Assembly (NCBI RefSeq): GCF_022819385.1
Contig: NZ_CP089290.1
Span: 372,001-436,000 of the forward strand
DNA: 64,000 nt
From: Candidatus Nanosynbacter sp. HMT-352
GTDB lineage: Bacteria; Patescibacteriota; Saccharimonadia; Saccharimonadales; Saccharimonadaceae
Direction of reading: 5' to 3'
Both the position numbers and the translations under genes were made by a program. This document shows, piece by piece, positions 16,259 to 25,144 of the stretch. The notes under the pieces are model-generated. The model had not been told where the DNA came from, searched no databases, and saw only the letters and a list, made by a program, of their open reading frames with translations. Each line of letters begins with the position of its first letter. Position 1 is the stretch's first letter.

Positions 16259-16993
16259 TTATATTCCGAGCAATTCATAAGGATATTTGGGTTGGCTGAT
16301 TTTTGTGATATGCGCGTCGGTTATGACGTATTCAGCTTGACTATTAACGATTTTTTGCGACAATTTACCCTTGACGATTAGCCATGTTCCATCTGGGTAG
16401 TCTGTCGAAAAGTTTTTCTCGACCAGGATTTTCATAGGCACGCTGTCAACAGTGCAGCAACTTATAACGTATCTGACAATATTGAAGTAATTATAGCCGT
16501 AGTTTTTTAACAGATCATTTGAAACGAAGCCAGTTATGGTGATGTCTTTGCCGTTAAAATAAGCGGTTTCTTTGCAGGAATTTATTGCGGTTTTCCAGCG
16601 ATTTATTGAGATTGTAGAAGAGTTCTCTTTCGGTTGAGGTGTTTCGCAACGACTTTCGGGCTCAATAATCATAGGACTTTCTTTTTGAGCAAGGCTACTC
16701 GGAGAGAGCGGTTTTGGCGGAAATATATATCCGACTGATAATATAATTATCGCAAAATAAGATATCGGGGTAATTTTTTTCAAGCTAATTCTAGATTTGT
16801 CTTTTGCGGGTTTATTTTTTAATTGCAACATTATATCAATAAGCAAAAGTATAACGCCGATTGCGCTAATTACGACCGCGAATGTGTGATAGCGTGGATG
16901 AACGTAAAAGCCGAGTTGGTCGCGCCAAGCTAATAGCAAAATATATGCGCAAACGACAATTCCGCCAATTGATTTTGCAAGGTTAGCGTACAT
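16259..16993 (-). CDS. TIGR03943-family putative permease subunit
   Basis: A 244-aa protein with about three N-terminal membrane helices and an extracytoplasmic C-terminal part containing an OB-like segment (ITGFVSND, then WLIVKGKLSQK). TIGR03943/YcgQ proteins are found next to a DUF318 permease as a putative two-part complex, and here the start overlaps the end of such a permease by 11 bases. ATG 16993 is preferred to 17017 because it gives the usual short N-terminus before the first helix. Substrate unknown; the Fur-family neighbour suggests metal-linked control. Confidence 0.78.
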   Translation of the reverse strand: MYANLAKSIGGIVVCAYILLLAWRDQLGFYVHPRYHTFAVVISAIGVILLLIDIMLQLKNKPAKDKSRISLKKITPISYFAIIILSVGYIFPPKPLSPSSLAQKESPMIIEPESRCETPQPKENSSTISINRWKTAINSCKETAYFNGKDITITGFVSNDLLKNYGYNYFNIVRYVISCCTVDSVPMKILVEKNFSTDYPDGTWLIVKGKLSQKIVNSQAEYVITDAHITKISQPKYPYELLGI

Positions 16994-18026
16994 ATAAATT
17001 AACTCCCAGTCCGACAATTAGAGATAAGAAGAATACAGTTAAGGTAATTGTTGCAATAAATTTCCAGCGAAAAGTTGTTTTTAATAGCGTAATCATTTTT
17101 ATGTCTATCATCGGTCCGAATAGTAAGAAAGATAAAATTGAGCCTGTCGTGAAATTTCGCACGTAAGCTAATGCAAAGAACGCGTCGATGCTGGAGCATA
17201 TCGAAATGATGAAACTTAGCGTGATCATGGATATGACTGATAAGAAAATGTCGCCGCCGACGGCGTTTATTATGAATCGCGGAACGAAGATTTGTGTGGC
17301 AGCTGCGATGCTAGCACCTAAGACCAACATAGTAAATAATTGCCAGAATTCATTACGTGATGAGCTGAATAGGTTTGGCAATTTCGAACCGTGATTATGA
17401 GGGTGGCAAAGTTTTTCAAACTCTGGATTGACAATGGAATCTTCCTTAAAAAATCCGACGATAAAAGCGGTTATTTGTACGATAATTAGTGCAAAAATAA
17501 TTCGCCACCAAACCATTCGGGCGTCAAAGCTGAAGGCGGTCATGGTTGAAATTATGGTTATCGGGTTTATGATTGGCGCGGCGAAAAGAAAGCTAATAAC
17601 GTCGGCAGGTTTCAGTCCATTTGCTATTAAGCTGCGTGCAATTGGTACGTTACCACATTCGCACACGGGTAAAATTAGCCCGATCATAGAGAGCACAATT
17701 CGTCGAAGAAAGGCGTTTTTTGGCAATATTTTGAAAACGTCTTTTGATGATAAAAAGTATCTGATAAGCGCGGATATGATAATTCCTAAAATTAAGAATG
17801 GGACCGCCTCGACAATTACGCTTAGCGTCAGCGTGATGAAATCTTGTAATGACGGAAGTAATTTATTGCACCATTCTGCAAATTCTCCGTTTAATAACAT
17901 GACGCCGAATCGTGAGCTGAATTGATAAATAGAAATTATAAGGGCGCCAAAAACCACCCAACCGATCAATTCGCTGTTGGCTGATAAAAACTTTTTTATG
18001 CGACCATCTGGCGATTTTTGTGCCAT
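16983..18026 (-). CDS. YraQ/DUF318 (ArsP-like) permease
   Basis: A 347-aa integral membrane protein with eight or more helices. The motif PVCECGNVPIARSL in the first half and FLFAAPIINPITI are hallmarks of the permease family UPF0718/DUF318, some members of which export organoarsenicals or other metal compounds. It is followed, with overlap, by its TIGR03943 partner and then a Fur-family gene. TATAAT (18039-18034) ends 7 bases before the ATG. It is divergent from the DUF475 gene with only about 40 bases between starts. Confidence 0.85.
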   Translation of the reverse strand: MAQKSPDGRIKKFLSANSELIGWVVFGALIISIYQFSSRFGVMLLNGEFAEWCNKLLPSLQDFITLTLSVIVEAVPFLILGIIISALIRYFLSSKDVFKILPKNAFLRRIVLSMIGLILPVCECGNVPIARSLIANGLKPADVISFLFAAPIINPITIISTMTAFSFDARMVWWRIIFALIIVQITAFIVGFFKEDSIVNPEFEKLCHPHNHGSKLPNLFSSSRNEFWQLFTMLVLGASIAAATQIFVPRFIINAVGGDIFLSVISMITLSFIISICSSIDAFFALAYVRNFTTGSILSFLLFGPMIDIKMITLLKTTFRWKFIATITLTVFFLSLIVGLGVNLYVR

Positions 18027-18067
18027 ATATAAAATTATACTCCATGCTTATGCTATACTAAATCAAT

Positions 18068-19189
18068 ATGAAGCATCTTTTACATTCACATCATCCGTTT
18101 CGGATTTTCTGGTTTTCGGTCCTATTGACCTTAGGTCTGGGCAGTTTGATTTTTAGCCATATGGGCGTTAGCGGTCTTTGGCTATTCACTATTTTGGTGG
18201 TTTTGGAAGTTACGTTTAGCTTCGACAACGCGGTGATAAATAGCAAGGTTTTGGCGGGAATGAGTCAAATCTGGCAGAAAGTCTTCCTGACGGCTGGTAT
18301 ATTTGTGGCGGTGTTTGTTGTTCGATTTATATTGCCAATTGCTATTGTGATGATTGCGAGCGGCCACGGATTTATGGATGTTGTTAATCTGGCGCTACAT
18401 AAACCTGTTGAGTACGGCAAAATCCTGCACGAGGCGTCGCCGATGATTGACGCATTTGGCGGTGCGTTTTTGATTATGATTGGGCTTAGCTATTTTATCG
18501 ATTACAACAAGCGTGTTCACTGGATGCGACATGTTGAGCCGATTTTGGCGAAGGCTGGGCGATTTGAGAATTTTAAGGTGTGTATAATGCTTAGCGTGGC
18601 GGCTGTTTTGTATTTTACGGTCGAGGCGCCGCATAAATCTTTGGTGTTGATTTCGGCAGTGCTTGGAATTGTGCTGCATATTGGGTTGGAACTATTTGGG
18701 TCATTTTTCCATGAAGATGACGCAAAATCCGTTAAGATTAAAACTGGCTGGGCGGCGTTTGCTAGCTTGCTATATTTGGAAATTTTGGACGCCAGCTTTA
18801 GCTTTGACGGTGTGATTGGTGCGTTCGCTATTACCAACAGCGTGCTATTAATCGTGGCTGGACTGGGCGCTGGAGCAATTTGGGTTCGATCACTAACCGT
18901 ATATTTATTGCGAACAGGCGCGCTTAGCAAATATAAATATCTGGAAAATGGCGCTCACTGGGCAATTATGGCGCTCGGCGTGATGATGATTGCCAAATTA
19001 TTCCACTTGGAATTGCCGGAATGGGCGACGGGCGGCTTGGGCTTATTGTTCGTGAGTTTGGCGGTCGGCAGCAGCATATTGGAGGCTCGATCGATCAATC
19101 TGCAAGAAGCTGCGGCTGTGAAATTACATCAAGCCGAAGAGCAATTGAAGAGCGGCGCTTCAAAAATTGTGCCGCGAAAACGACGCTAG
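18068..19189 (+). CDS. DUF475/TerC-type membrane protein
   Basis: A 373-aa multi-pass protein of the TerC superfamily. Two FSFDNAV/FSFDGV motifs (VTFSFDNAVINSKVL near residue 50 and LDASFSFDGVIGAF in the second half) carry the acidic residues expected to bind metal, and nine or so hydrophobic helices are visible. TerC-like proteins have been linked to manganese efflux and to metalation of exported enzymes. TATACT (18054-18059) ends 8 bases before the ATG. The C-terminal 25 residues are basic and soluble. Confidence 0.85.
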   Translation: MKHLLHSHHPFRIFWFSVLLTLGLGSLIFSHMGVSGLWLFTILVVLEVTFSFDNAVINSKVLAGMSQIWQKVFLTAGIFVAVFVVRFILPIAIVMIASGHGFMDVVNLALHKPVEYGKILHEASPMIDAFGGAFLIMIGLSYFIDYNKRVHWMRHVEPILAKAGRFENFKVCIMLSVAAVLYFTVEAPHKSLVLISAVLGIVLHIGLELFGSFFHEDDAKSVKIKTGWAAFASLLYLEILDASFSFDGVIGAFAITNSVLLIVAGLGAGAIWVRSLTVYLLRTGALSKYKYLENGAHWAIMALGVMMIAKLFHLELPEWATGGLGLLFVSLAVGSSILEARSINLQEAAAVKLHQAEEQLKSGASKIVPRKRR

Positions 19190-19196
19190 AATCTGT

Positions 19197-19757
19197 TTAA
19201 TATTTTATACTGAACGGCTCGATAGTTCCGTTGATGAATTTCTCGATCAAATTAATTGATTCGGGTAATATCCAGCTTTGGAGAATCTTTTGCTCGTCTG
19301 AGTTGAATTTACCCAGGACAAAATCTACGTCACCAACTTGGCGCCTAAGCAAATTATCTGTGCCAATACGAATATGCCAAAAGTCTGATCCGACGTGAGA
19401 GTGGAGCGACTTTAATCCATTACTGCCCGCGTCTCGACCGCCTTTGCGGGTTCGAATTTTACCAAAATCCAGCGCCGTGTCGTCGTGAATAATTAGTAAA
19501 TCGTCCAATGTCAATTTGTAAAAATCTAAGATTGCTCGGGCGGAAATTCCGACCTCGTTGTAAAAAGTAGTTGGCTTAACTAGTAGGATTTTTTCTCCGG
19601 AAATATTGAGTTCAGTGATATCGGCGGAAAACTTCGGCTTATTTGAAAAGGTTTTCCCCTGTTCTGACGCAAATTTATCAATAGCCAAAAACCCAGCATT
19701 ATGCCTCGTGTTTGTGTATTTTTCGCCTGGATTTCCCAACGCTAAGATGACTTTCAT
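19197..19757 (-). CDS. pth: Peptidyl-tRNA hydrolase
   Basis: A 186-aa enzyme that releases peptides from prematurely dropped peptidyl-tRNA. The N-terminus LGNPG--Y--TRHNAGF contains the catalytic His, and LLI-HDD--LDFGK-R-RKGG--AGHNGL-like motifs follow, with AGSNGLKS here. It converges with the DUF475 gene, 7 bases apart. TATACT (19769-19764) ends 6 bases before the ATG. Confidence 0.95.
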   Translation of the reverse strand: MKVILALGNPGEKYTNTRHNAGFLAIDKFASEQGKTFSNKPKFSADITELNISGEKILLVKPTTFYNEVGISARAILDFYKLTLDDLLIIHDDTALDFGKIRTRKGGRDAGSNGLKSLHSHVGSDFWHIRIGTDNLLRRQVGDVDFVLGKFNSDEQKILQSWILPESINLIEKFINGTIEPFSIKY

Positions 19758-19800
19758 AGACTTAGTATATCACCTTGTGAAAATGACGTATAATAAGCAT

Positions 19801-20769
19801 ATGGCAAAGCGTGACGATGATTTGGAATTTAGCATTAATGCGCCGTTTGATGATGGGCGAGCGATTATCGATAAAGTTCCGCTATATTTGGTGAATGGGT
19901 CGCTGGGCGCTGGGAAAACTAGTGTCCTTGAGTTCTTATTGCAACAAAGTGACTATAAGGGCTCTCGGGTGATTGAGAATGAATATGCTAATGAAAACGT
20001 TGACGGTTATCGATTGGAGAAATTGGCGGATATTGTGACGACTTTGGCTGGTGATTGTGTTTGTTGTTCGTCAAAGCATGCATTGACGCGAATGCTACTC
20101 GACTTTTGTCGCAATTCCCCCACCCCAGTGTTTATTGAGGCGACTGGTGTGGCGCGAACGATAAATTTGGTCGAGAAGTTGATTAATGCACAAATATTCA
20201 ATAAGTACGAGTTGGCGCAGAGTTTTTACGTTATTGATGCATATGAGATTTTACGTGGAATTGAGCCGGCGCATGAAATTGAGTTGCAAGCGGCGGACAT
20301 GATTTTAGTGACCAAAGAAGATTTGCTAAGTGACGACGAGCGATTGCAATACGAATCCAAGCTGAACTCCCTGCCTTACGGAAAAATATTGAGCGCGCCA
20401 CGAGGTAAATTTGATATCAATAAAATGACGACGCCGTCGGGACTACTAACGTTTTTTGATACATACGATGGCGAGTTGGTCGTGCCGGATAATCCGACGT
20501 ATGCTGTGCTGGATGTTTCTGGTATGAAAATTGCTGCGTCGACTCTGGAAAAAATTTGGCCAGAACTTTTTGGCGCTTATAAACTTAGGCGAATGAAGGG
20601 CTGTTTTATTGACGATAATGGCGCGCGGCATCATTTGGAGGCAACGGAAAATCAGATTCAAATAGCTAATTCTGCGGCGGAAGAGCCAGCAAAAATTGTG
20701 CTAATTGGTGAACGTGCGGACGAAATTACGCGTGAAGTTTTGTCGGCGCAATTGATGATGTTTGAATAA
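19801..20769 (+). CDS. CobW/COG0523-family G3E GTPase
   Basis: A 322-aa putative metallochaperone GTPase. Walker A is GSLGAGKT at residues 33-40, the metal-binding CxCC motif is C86-V-C88-C89 in GDCVCCS, and the T-K-D guanine motif appears in the middle (TKED). The usual GCxCC has D in place of G before the first Cys. The ATG at 19801 is chosen over far-upstream in-frame codons because TATAAT (19789-19794) ends 6 bases ahead and similarity starts there. Partner protein and metal are unknown; no zinc enzyme paralog is beside it. Confidence 0.85.
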   Translation: MAKRDDDLEFSINAPFDDGRAIIDKVPLYLVNGSLGAGKTSVLEFLLQQSDYKGSRVIENEYANENVDGYRLEKLADIVTTLAGDCVCCSSKHALTRMLLDFCRNSPTPVFIEATGVARTINLVEKLINAQIFNKYELAQSFYVIDAYEILRGIEPAHEIELQAADMILVTKEDLLSDDERLQYESKLNSLPYGKILSAPRGKFDINKMTTPSGLLTFFDTYDGELVVPDNPTYAVLDVSGMKIAASTLEKIWPELFGAYKLRRMKGCFIDDNGARHHLEATENQIQIANSAAEEPAKIVLIGERADEITREVLSAQLMMFE

Positions 20770-20849
20770 AAGTTCGCTTTCGTCGTTTCCGACTCATCAG
20801 CATAGACACGTATCTATGAAGCGAATACAGCTAAGATTCGTTATAAAAG

Positions 20850-20925
20850 AAAATAGCCCGCTCGAAAACGTGCTCAAGCCGAAAACTGGATTCAATATTG
20901 AGTCTATTTTCGAGCGAGCTATTTT
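20850..20925 (-). terminator. Long hairpin terminator of the 20935 gene
   Basis: Nineteen-base arms at 20850-20868 and 20907-20925 pair with a single mismatch; on the minus strand the stem is followed by TCTTTTATAA. It lies just after the stop of the minus-strand gene at 20935 and can also stop the plus-strand CobW transcript. It contains the AGCCCGC core also present at 4716 and 37452. Confidence 0.8.
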
Positions 20926-20934
20926 CGAGCAGGC

Positions 20935-21180
20935 TTACGCCTGACTATCAGTAGGAGGGTTGTCCCTCTTGCCGTTGCACCAGATGCGCCGCCACGCAGC
21001 GGCTCCGGCTGTTCCAGCTCCGACAACTGCTCCGATTGGAGCAGTTGTGGCAACGGGAGCTCCCGCCGCCTTACCAATGAGTCCTCCTACGAGGGCTCCT
21101 GTAAGTCCTCCTGCCACGGCGGACCCGATAGTCACGCCAATGGCTGCGAGCAGCATGAGTTTGAGGAATCCTTCCAGCAT
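20935..21180 (-). CDS. Small Gly/Ala-rich membrane protein, cassette gene
   Basis: An 81-aa protein with a single long Gly/Ala-rich hydrophobic region (residues 5-60: glycine-zipper-like repeats such as GGLTGALVGGLIG) and a short charged tail (RRIWCNGKRDN). Such sequences resemble glycine-zipper membrane proteins. A good Shine-Dalgarno GGAAGGA (21194-21188) stands 7 bases before the ATG, and an 83-base leader with a GGAGGA/TCCTCC hairpin precedes it. Codons are GC-rich compared with neighbours. Promoter and terminator are dedicated to this gene. Function unknown. Confidence 0.75.
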   Translation of the reverse strand: MLEGFLKLMLLAAIGVTIGSAVAGGLTGALVGGLIGKAAGAPVATTAPIGAVVGAGTAGAAAWRRIWCNGKRDNPPTDSQA

Positions 21181-21269
21181 GGGACTGTCCTTCCAGTTGG
21201 GCGGAGGATTTATTTTCCTCCAACGATGTGTCGAATTTGACGCAAGCTAACACATTGTGAAAGCTAATA

Positions 21270-21298
21270 TATATATCACTAATAGAACAAAATGTCAA
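21270..21298 (-). promoter_or_regulatory. Sigma-70 promoter of the 20935 cassette
   Basis: Minus strand TTGACA (21298-21293), 17-base spacer, TATATA (21275-21270). Transcription should start near 21263, giving an 83-base leader with a hairpin at 21203-21221. Confidence 0.7.
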
Positions 21299-21321
21299 TA
21301 GATTTTGTCAAAAATGTGGTA

Positions 21322-22755
21322 TTATATGTCTTTTTCAGCGTTTTTGGCCTGCTTGTAGGCTTTGGTGACTGGCGCCAGACCGCGCGCAACGCGTTCACGA
21401 TTGGCTTTTAATTGCTTTTCATCGCGGAAAGACATTTTAATCGGAGTTCCTGCAAAATTGAAAGCTTCACGTAAAGTTCGCTCCAAATAACGCTTGTAGC
21501 TCCAGTGGACAAATTTCAGATTGCTGCCATATATAACAAACCACGGCGGAGCAACGTCAGTCTGGACAATGTAGCGCAGCTTCGGGTGCGAGTTTTTCAG
21601 ACCAGCTGGCGGATGTGCGGCGATGGCTTTCTGTAAAATGTCGTTTAAGGCGCGAGTTTTACATTCTTGGCGACGACGCTTATAAATATCAAGCGCTAGG
21701 TCGAATAACTTAGCGACATTCTGCCCCGTGACGGAAGAAGTGAATATCAATGGCGCGTACGGCGTGAACTTGAAATTATAGCTGATTTGTGGCGCGATTT
21801 CATCATGAGTATAAGCGTCTTTACCTTCGACGGAGTCCCATTTGCTGACGACCAGAACAAGCCCCTTGCCCGCTTCGTCAATAATTCCAGCTAGGCGCTG
21901 ATCCAATTGAACGTTAAGCTCATTGACGTCCATAAGAAGCAGACAAACGTCGGCTTCGTTGATGGCTTGCATGGTGCGAAGAACTGAGAACTTTTCAATT
22001 CCCGTTTCTTGCTTTCCTTGGCGGCGAATTCCAGCGGTGTCGAGCAGTTCAATCGTCTGACTGTGATAACGAACTTGAACGCGGTTTACGTCGCGAGTTG
22101 TGCCGGCGACGTTGGCGACGATGGCTTGCTGCTTGCCCGCTAAGGTATTGAATAGATTACTCTTGCCGACGTTTGGGCGACCGATTAGCGCGACGCGAAT
22201 AATGTCATCAGGTGCGGTTTCGGTGGCTGGCGGAATAAGTTCGGCGATGCTATCGAGAAGCTCCGAAATGCCGATGCTGTGTTCTGCAGAAGTTTTTATG
22301 ATGTTTTTAATGCCGAGTCGCTTGAATTCGTCGATAGGAAGAGAGCCTTTTAAGTCTGCTTTATTTGCGATTAGAATGACTGGCTTGCCACTTTTTAGAG
22401 CCTTTTTGGCCAATTGTCGATCAGCGTCAGAAGGATAAACAGTGGAGTCGACTGTTACGAGGATTACATCGGCAGCGGCAGACGCGTCAGCAATTTGGTC
22501 CTGAATGGTTGCCTCAAATTCGTCCTCAGCAGTCTTCAATCCAGCTGTGTCGATGAGCCAAAATTGCGAATAGTTATCTGACGGCGCAGAATCTACGTTG
22601 CGTCGTTTGTACGAAACTTTACTAACGACGTTGTCGCGTGTCGTGCCGGCTTCCCTGGCGACTATGGCCGTGCGAGAGCGCGTCAAGCGATTAAATAGTG
22701 AGCTTTTGCCGACGTTGGCTTGCCCGATTATGGCGACTGTTGGTAATTTAGACAT
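21322..22755 (-). CDS. der: Ribosome-assembly GTPase Der (EngA)
   Basis: A 477-aa protein with two tandem GTPase domains, each with GxxNVGKSxLFN (residues about 10 and 205), DTAG(L/I) switch II, and NKAD or SKWD specificity motifs, followed by a KH-like domain. It acts in 50S subunit maturation. TATAAT (22769-22764) ends 8 bases before the ATG. Length and motif order are typical. Confidence 0.95.
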   Translation of the reverse strand: MSKLPTVAIIGQANVGKSSLFNRLTRSRTAIVAREAGTTRDNVVSKVSYKRRNVDSAPSDNYSQFWLIDTAGLKTAEDEFEATIQDQIADASAAADVILVTVDSTVYPSDADRQLAKKALKSGKPVILIANKADLKGSLPIDEFKRLGIKNIIKTSAEHSIGISELLDSIAELIPPATETAPDDIIRVALIGRPNVGKSNLFNTLAGKQQAIVANVAGTTRDVNRVQVRYHSQTIELLDTAGIRRQGKQETGIEKFSVLRTMQAINEADVCLLLMDVNELNVQLDQRLAGIIDEAGKGLVLVVSKWDSVEGKDAYTHDEIAPQISYNFKFTPYAPLIFTSSVTGQNVAKLFDLALDIYKRRRQECKTRALNDILQKAIAAHPPAGLKNSHPKLRYIVQTDVAPPWFVIYGSNLKFVHWSYKRYLERTLREAFNFAGTPIKMSFRDEKQLKANRERVARGLAPVTKAYKQAKNAEKDI

Positions 22756-22775
22756 GATTATATATTATAGCAGTT

Positions 22776-23282
22776 TTAAGACATTTTGGCGAGCACGCTA
22801 TTTATATAAGCCTCGCACGGACGAATTATTTTCAGGAAATCCGTAAAATAGTTCGGGTTGTTTTCTGTTGTAAACTCTTTAGACTTGGCTACGACTAGTT
22901 TGTACTCCTCGTCCTCACTATTATATTCCCTGGCATAATTGTGAATGTAGGCCTTTGGAGATTCTTCGTTAATTGGATTTGGGTAAAGTGTTATGTAATA
23001 ATTTTCTTTAGGGTTATTTATGCAGTAGTAAACGTTATTATCGCCATCTTCGAACGCTACGGATATAGGATATTTAAATTTCGTAGTATGTTTCTCAACC
23101 TCTTTAATAAGTTCGATGTAAGCGTAGATTTGGTTTTCTAGGAGTTTTGGTAAAATCTTGGACTTATCCTTCTCATAGAACAGTTCATATATAGTATTCG
23201 ACCTTTCTTCCTTAAGGTTGCATACGACTGCTCTTAGTTTTTCTGAGGGCAAGGGCTTAGATTCGCGTCCTAGCGTTTCCAT
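22776..23282 (-). CDS. Hypothetical protein, charged, no recognised domain
   Basis: A 168-aa soluble protein without signal peptide or membrane helix. It is rich in Glu, Lys, Asn and Tyr and predicted mixed alpha/beta (for example ISVAFEDGDNNVYYCINN). It does not match a family I recognise. It lies 20 bases upstream of der on the same strand but has its own AT-rich upstream region. AT-rich codon use resembles that of the other orphan genes at 3420 and 27188. Confidence 0.55.
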   Translation of the reverse strand: METLGRESKPLPSEKLRAVVCNLKEERSNTIYELFYEKDKSKILPKLLENQIYAYIELIKEVEKHTTKFKYPISVAFEDGDNNVYYCINNPKENYYITLYPNPINEESPKAYIHNYAREYNSEDEEYKLVVAKSKEFTTENNPNYFTDFLKIIRPCEAYINSVLAKMS

Positions 23283-23365
23283 TTTGCAATTACACTTTCT
23301 ATTAAATTTAGCATAAAAGCTATATTACAATATTTAACGTAAAATGTAAATAGTCGCGGAGTAAA

Positions 23366-24073
23366 TTATGAATTCATGAATTTCTCTTCTCGCCATTCGC
23401 CTCTTTTGAGGTCGCCGAGCGAATAATTGCCAAAGTTTGTTCTGTGGAGTTTTTTAACAGTGTAGCCTAACGCATCGAAAGTTCGCCGAATTTGACGATT
23501 TCTTCCCTCGCTCATTTCCACTATCCAGCGATAATCATCGCCTTCGTGTTGTCTTTCTAGCGTCAATTGACTGCGTCCGTCAGGAAGCTGTACACCAAAA
23601 TCATTGATCATTTGGCGATGTAGAGGTTGCAATGGCTGGTCGATTGTAACGAGATATCGCTTAATCTTATAAAACGACGGATGTGTCATGCTGTGAGCAA
23701 AATCGCCGTCGTTCGTCATGAGAATCAGCCCAGAACTGTCTTTATCCAGGCGACCAACGGGTTTTAAGTGGTGAAGATTCTTCGGTAGTAATTTATAGAT
23801 TGTCGGAACGCCGCCCTGAGAAGCGCGCGAACAAAGATATCCAGTTGGCTTGTGTAGGATGATGAGCTGTTTGGATTGCAATTCTAGCAATTTGCCGTTA
23901 TAGGAAATTTTATTTGCGTCAGAAATTTGTTGACCCAATCTGGCGGGCTGACCGTCAACGATAATCTTTCCCTTCTCTATCAATTCGTCGGCCTTCCGCC
24001 TGGAAACACCCAAGCACAGCGCCACGAATTTATTGAGGCGCCAAGATTCTTGCTTTGTGTCTGGGTTTATCAT
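23366..24073 (-). CDS. RluB/RsuA-family pseudouridine synthase
   Basis: A 235-aa enzyme: an N-terminal S4 RNA-binding domain (LNKFVALCLGVSRRKADELIEKGKI) and the catalytic domain with GRLDKDSSGL, where Asp is the nucleophile, and a EGRNRQIRR motif near the C-terminus. These enzymes modify 23S or 16S rRNA. The ATG overlaps the stop of the upstream response-regulator gene by 4 bases, so the two are co-translated. Confidence 0.88.
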   Translation of the reverse strand: MINPDTKQESWRLNKFVALCLGVSRRKADELIEKGKIIVDGQPARLGQQISDANKISYNGKLLELQSKQLIILHKPTGYLCSRASQGGVPTIYKLLPKNLHHLKPVGRLDKDSSGLILMTNDGDFAHSMTHPSFYKIKRYLVTIDQPLQPLHRQMINDFGVQLPDGRSQLTLERQHEGDDYRWIVEMSEGRNRQIRRTFDALGYTVKKLHRTNFGNYSLGDLKRGEWREEKFMNS

Positions 24074-25092
24074 TGTTGCGGATTTATCGGTGGAAATTGT
24101 GGTGACTGAGGTTCTGATGGTTGATGTGGAATGTTTTGCTCCTGAGGCTGTGCTTGGACCTGAGGTATTACGCTAGCTTGCTCAATAGGATTTGGTGCTA
24201 GCTGTTGTGGCTGAGGCGTTGGAATTGGCTGAGGTGTTGGAGCTTGCGCTGGTTGAGGCTCTGGAGTTGGTTGAGAAATTCTCTGCGTATTGTCTAATTC
24301 TTCTGCCATAAGCTTGGAAATATCTACAGAATTCTGAGAATCATCAGCTGGTAAAGGTTGAATAATGCGATCACCAAGCCCTGAAGGTCGCGGCGCAGGT
24401 GATGAAAATGGCGCCATAGGCTGCGGCAGAGTTGTCGGCTGAGGCTGAGGTATTGGAATTGATTGCGGTGCTGGAGCTTGCGCTGGTTGAGGTAGCGGTT
24501 GCGGCGCTGGAGCGAATACCTGTTGCGGGTGTTGTTGCGTAAGCGGATTTACTACAGAAGCTGTTGGCGTTGCAGCGGGGGCGGCTGGTTGCGGCGACAA
24601 TGAAGAAATATCAGGTCTAGTAACTGGCTGCGGCGCTGCTGGAGTTGGCTGAGGTGTTGGAGCGACTGGCTCATATGTATGAGCTGGTTGTGAAACTGGC
24701 ACTGGATTTGTGCCGACTCCCGGAAGATCTCCCAAGGTTTCGTGAACTGCTCTCACAACGTCCTCTATTCCTACCTGAGATTTCACCAGGTATTTATCAG
24801 CACCAAGCTGCTCGCCACGCTTTCTCTGATCCTCTGAGGATAGCGCGGTCATAATAATAACTTTAACGTCTTTTGTTTCTGTCGTTGAGCGTAAAATATC
24901 CAGCATATCAAAGCCAGAGATTTTTGGCATCATCACGTCGCTTAAAATTAATCGCGGACGTTCTTTAATTGCCATGGCTAGAGCTTCTTCTCCGTCGCCC
25001 GCCGAAACGATATCGTAGCCCTCCGCCAAAAGTCGTACACCGTAAATTTCGCGTAAACTTTTGTCGTCCTCAACCAATAAAATTTTTGTCAT
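24070..25092 (-). CDS. Response regulator receiver with long Pro/Gln-rich tail
   Basis: A 340-aa protein. Residues 1-120 form a CheY-like receiver: EDD at the acidic pocket, phospho-acceptor Asp in LILSDVMMPK, T in IIMTAL and K in DKYLVKS. The remaining 220 residues are low-complexity Pro, Gln and Ala with no DNA-binding domain, ending a few residues before the pseudouridine synthase. TATAGT ends 8 bases before the ATG. It lies 52 bases downstream of a histidine kinase which is its probable partner. Output is likely by protein interaction. Confidence 0.85.
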   Translation of the reverse strand: MTKILLVEDDKSLREIYGVRLLAEGYDIVSAGDGEEALAMAIKERPRLILSDVMMPKISGFDMLDILRSTTETKDVKVIIMTALSSEDQRKRGEQLGADKYLVKSQVGIEDVVRAVHETLGDLPGVGTNPVPVSQPAHTYEPVAPTPQPTPAAPQPVTRPDISSLSPQPAAPAATPTASVVNPLTQQHPQQVFAPAPQPLPQPAQAPAPQSIPIPQPQPTTLPQPMAPFSSPAPRPSGLGDRIIQPLPADDSQNSVDISKLMAEELDNTQRISQPTPEPQPAQAPTPQPIPTPQPQQLAPNPIEQASVIPQVQAQPQEQNIPHQPSEPQSPQFPPINPQQ

Positions 25093-25144
25093 ATGTTTAT
25101 ACTATACTGAAGTTTTGACAAAAAATCCATAGTTCTTATGGCTA

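Noticed and set aside
19606..19800. Upstream extension of the CobW gene
   Set aside because: It would overlap pth on the other strand and lie upstream of the -10 box at 19789-19794.
20762..20944. 60-aa plus-strand frame after the CobW gene
   Set aside because: It runs through the long terminator hairpin and has no start signals.
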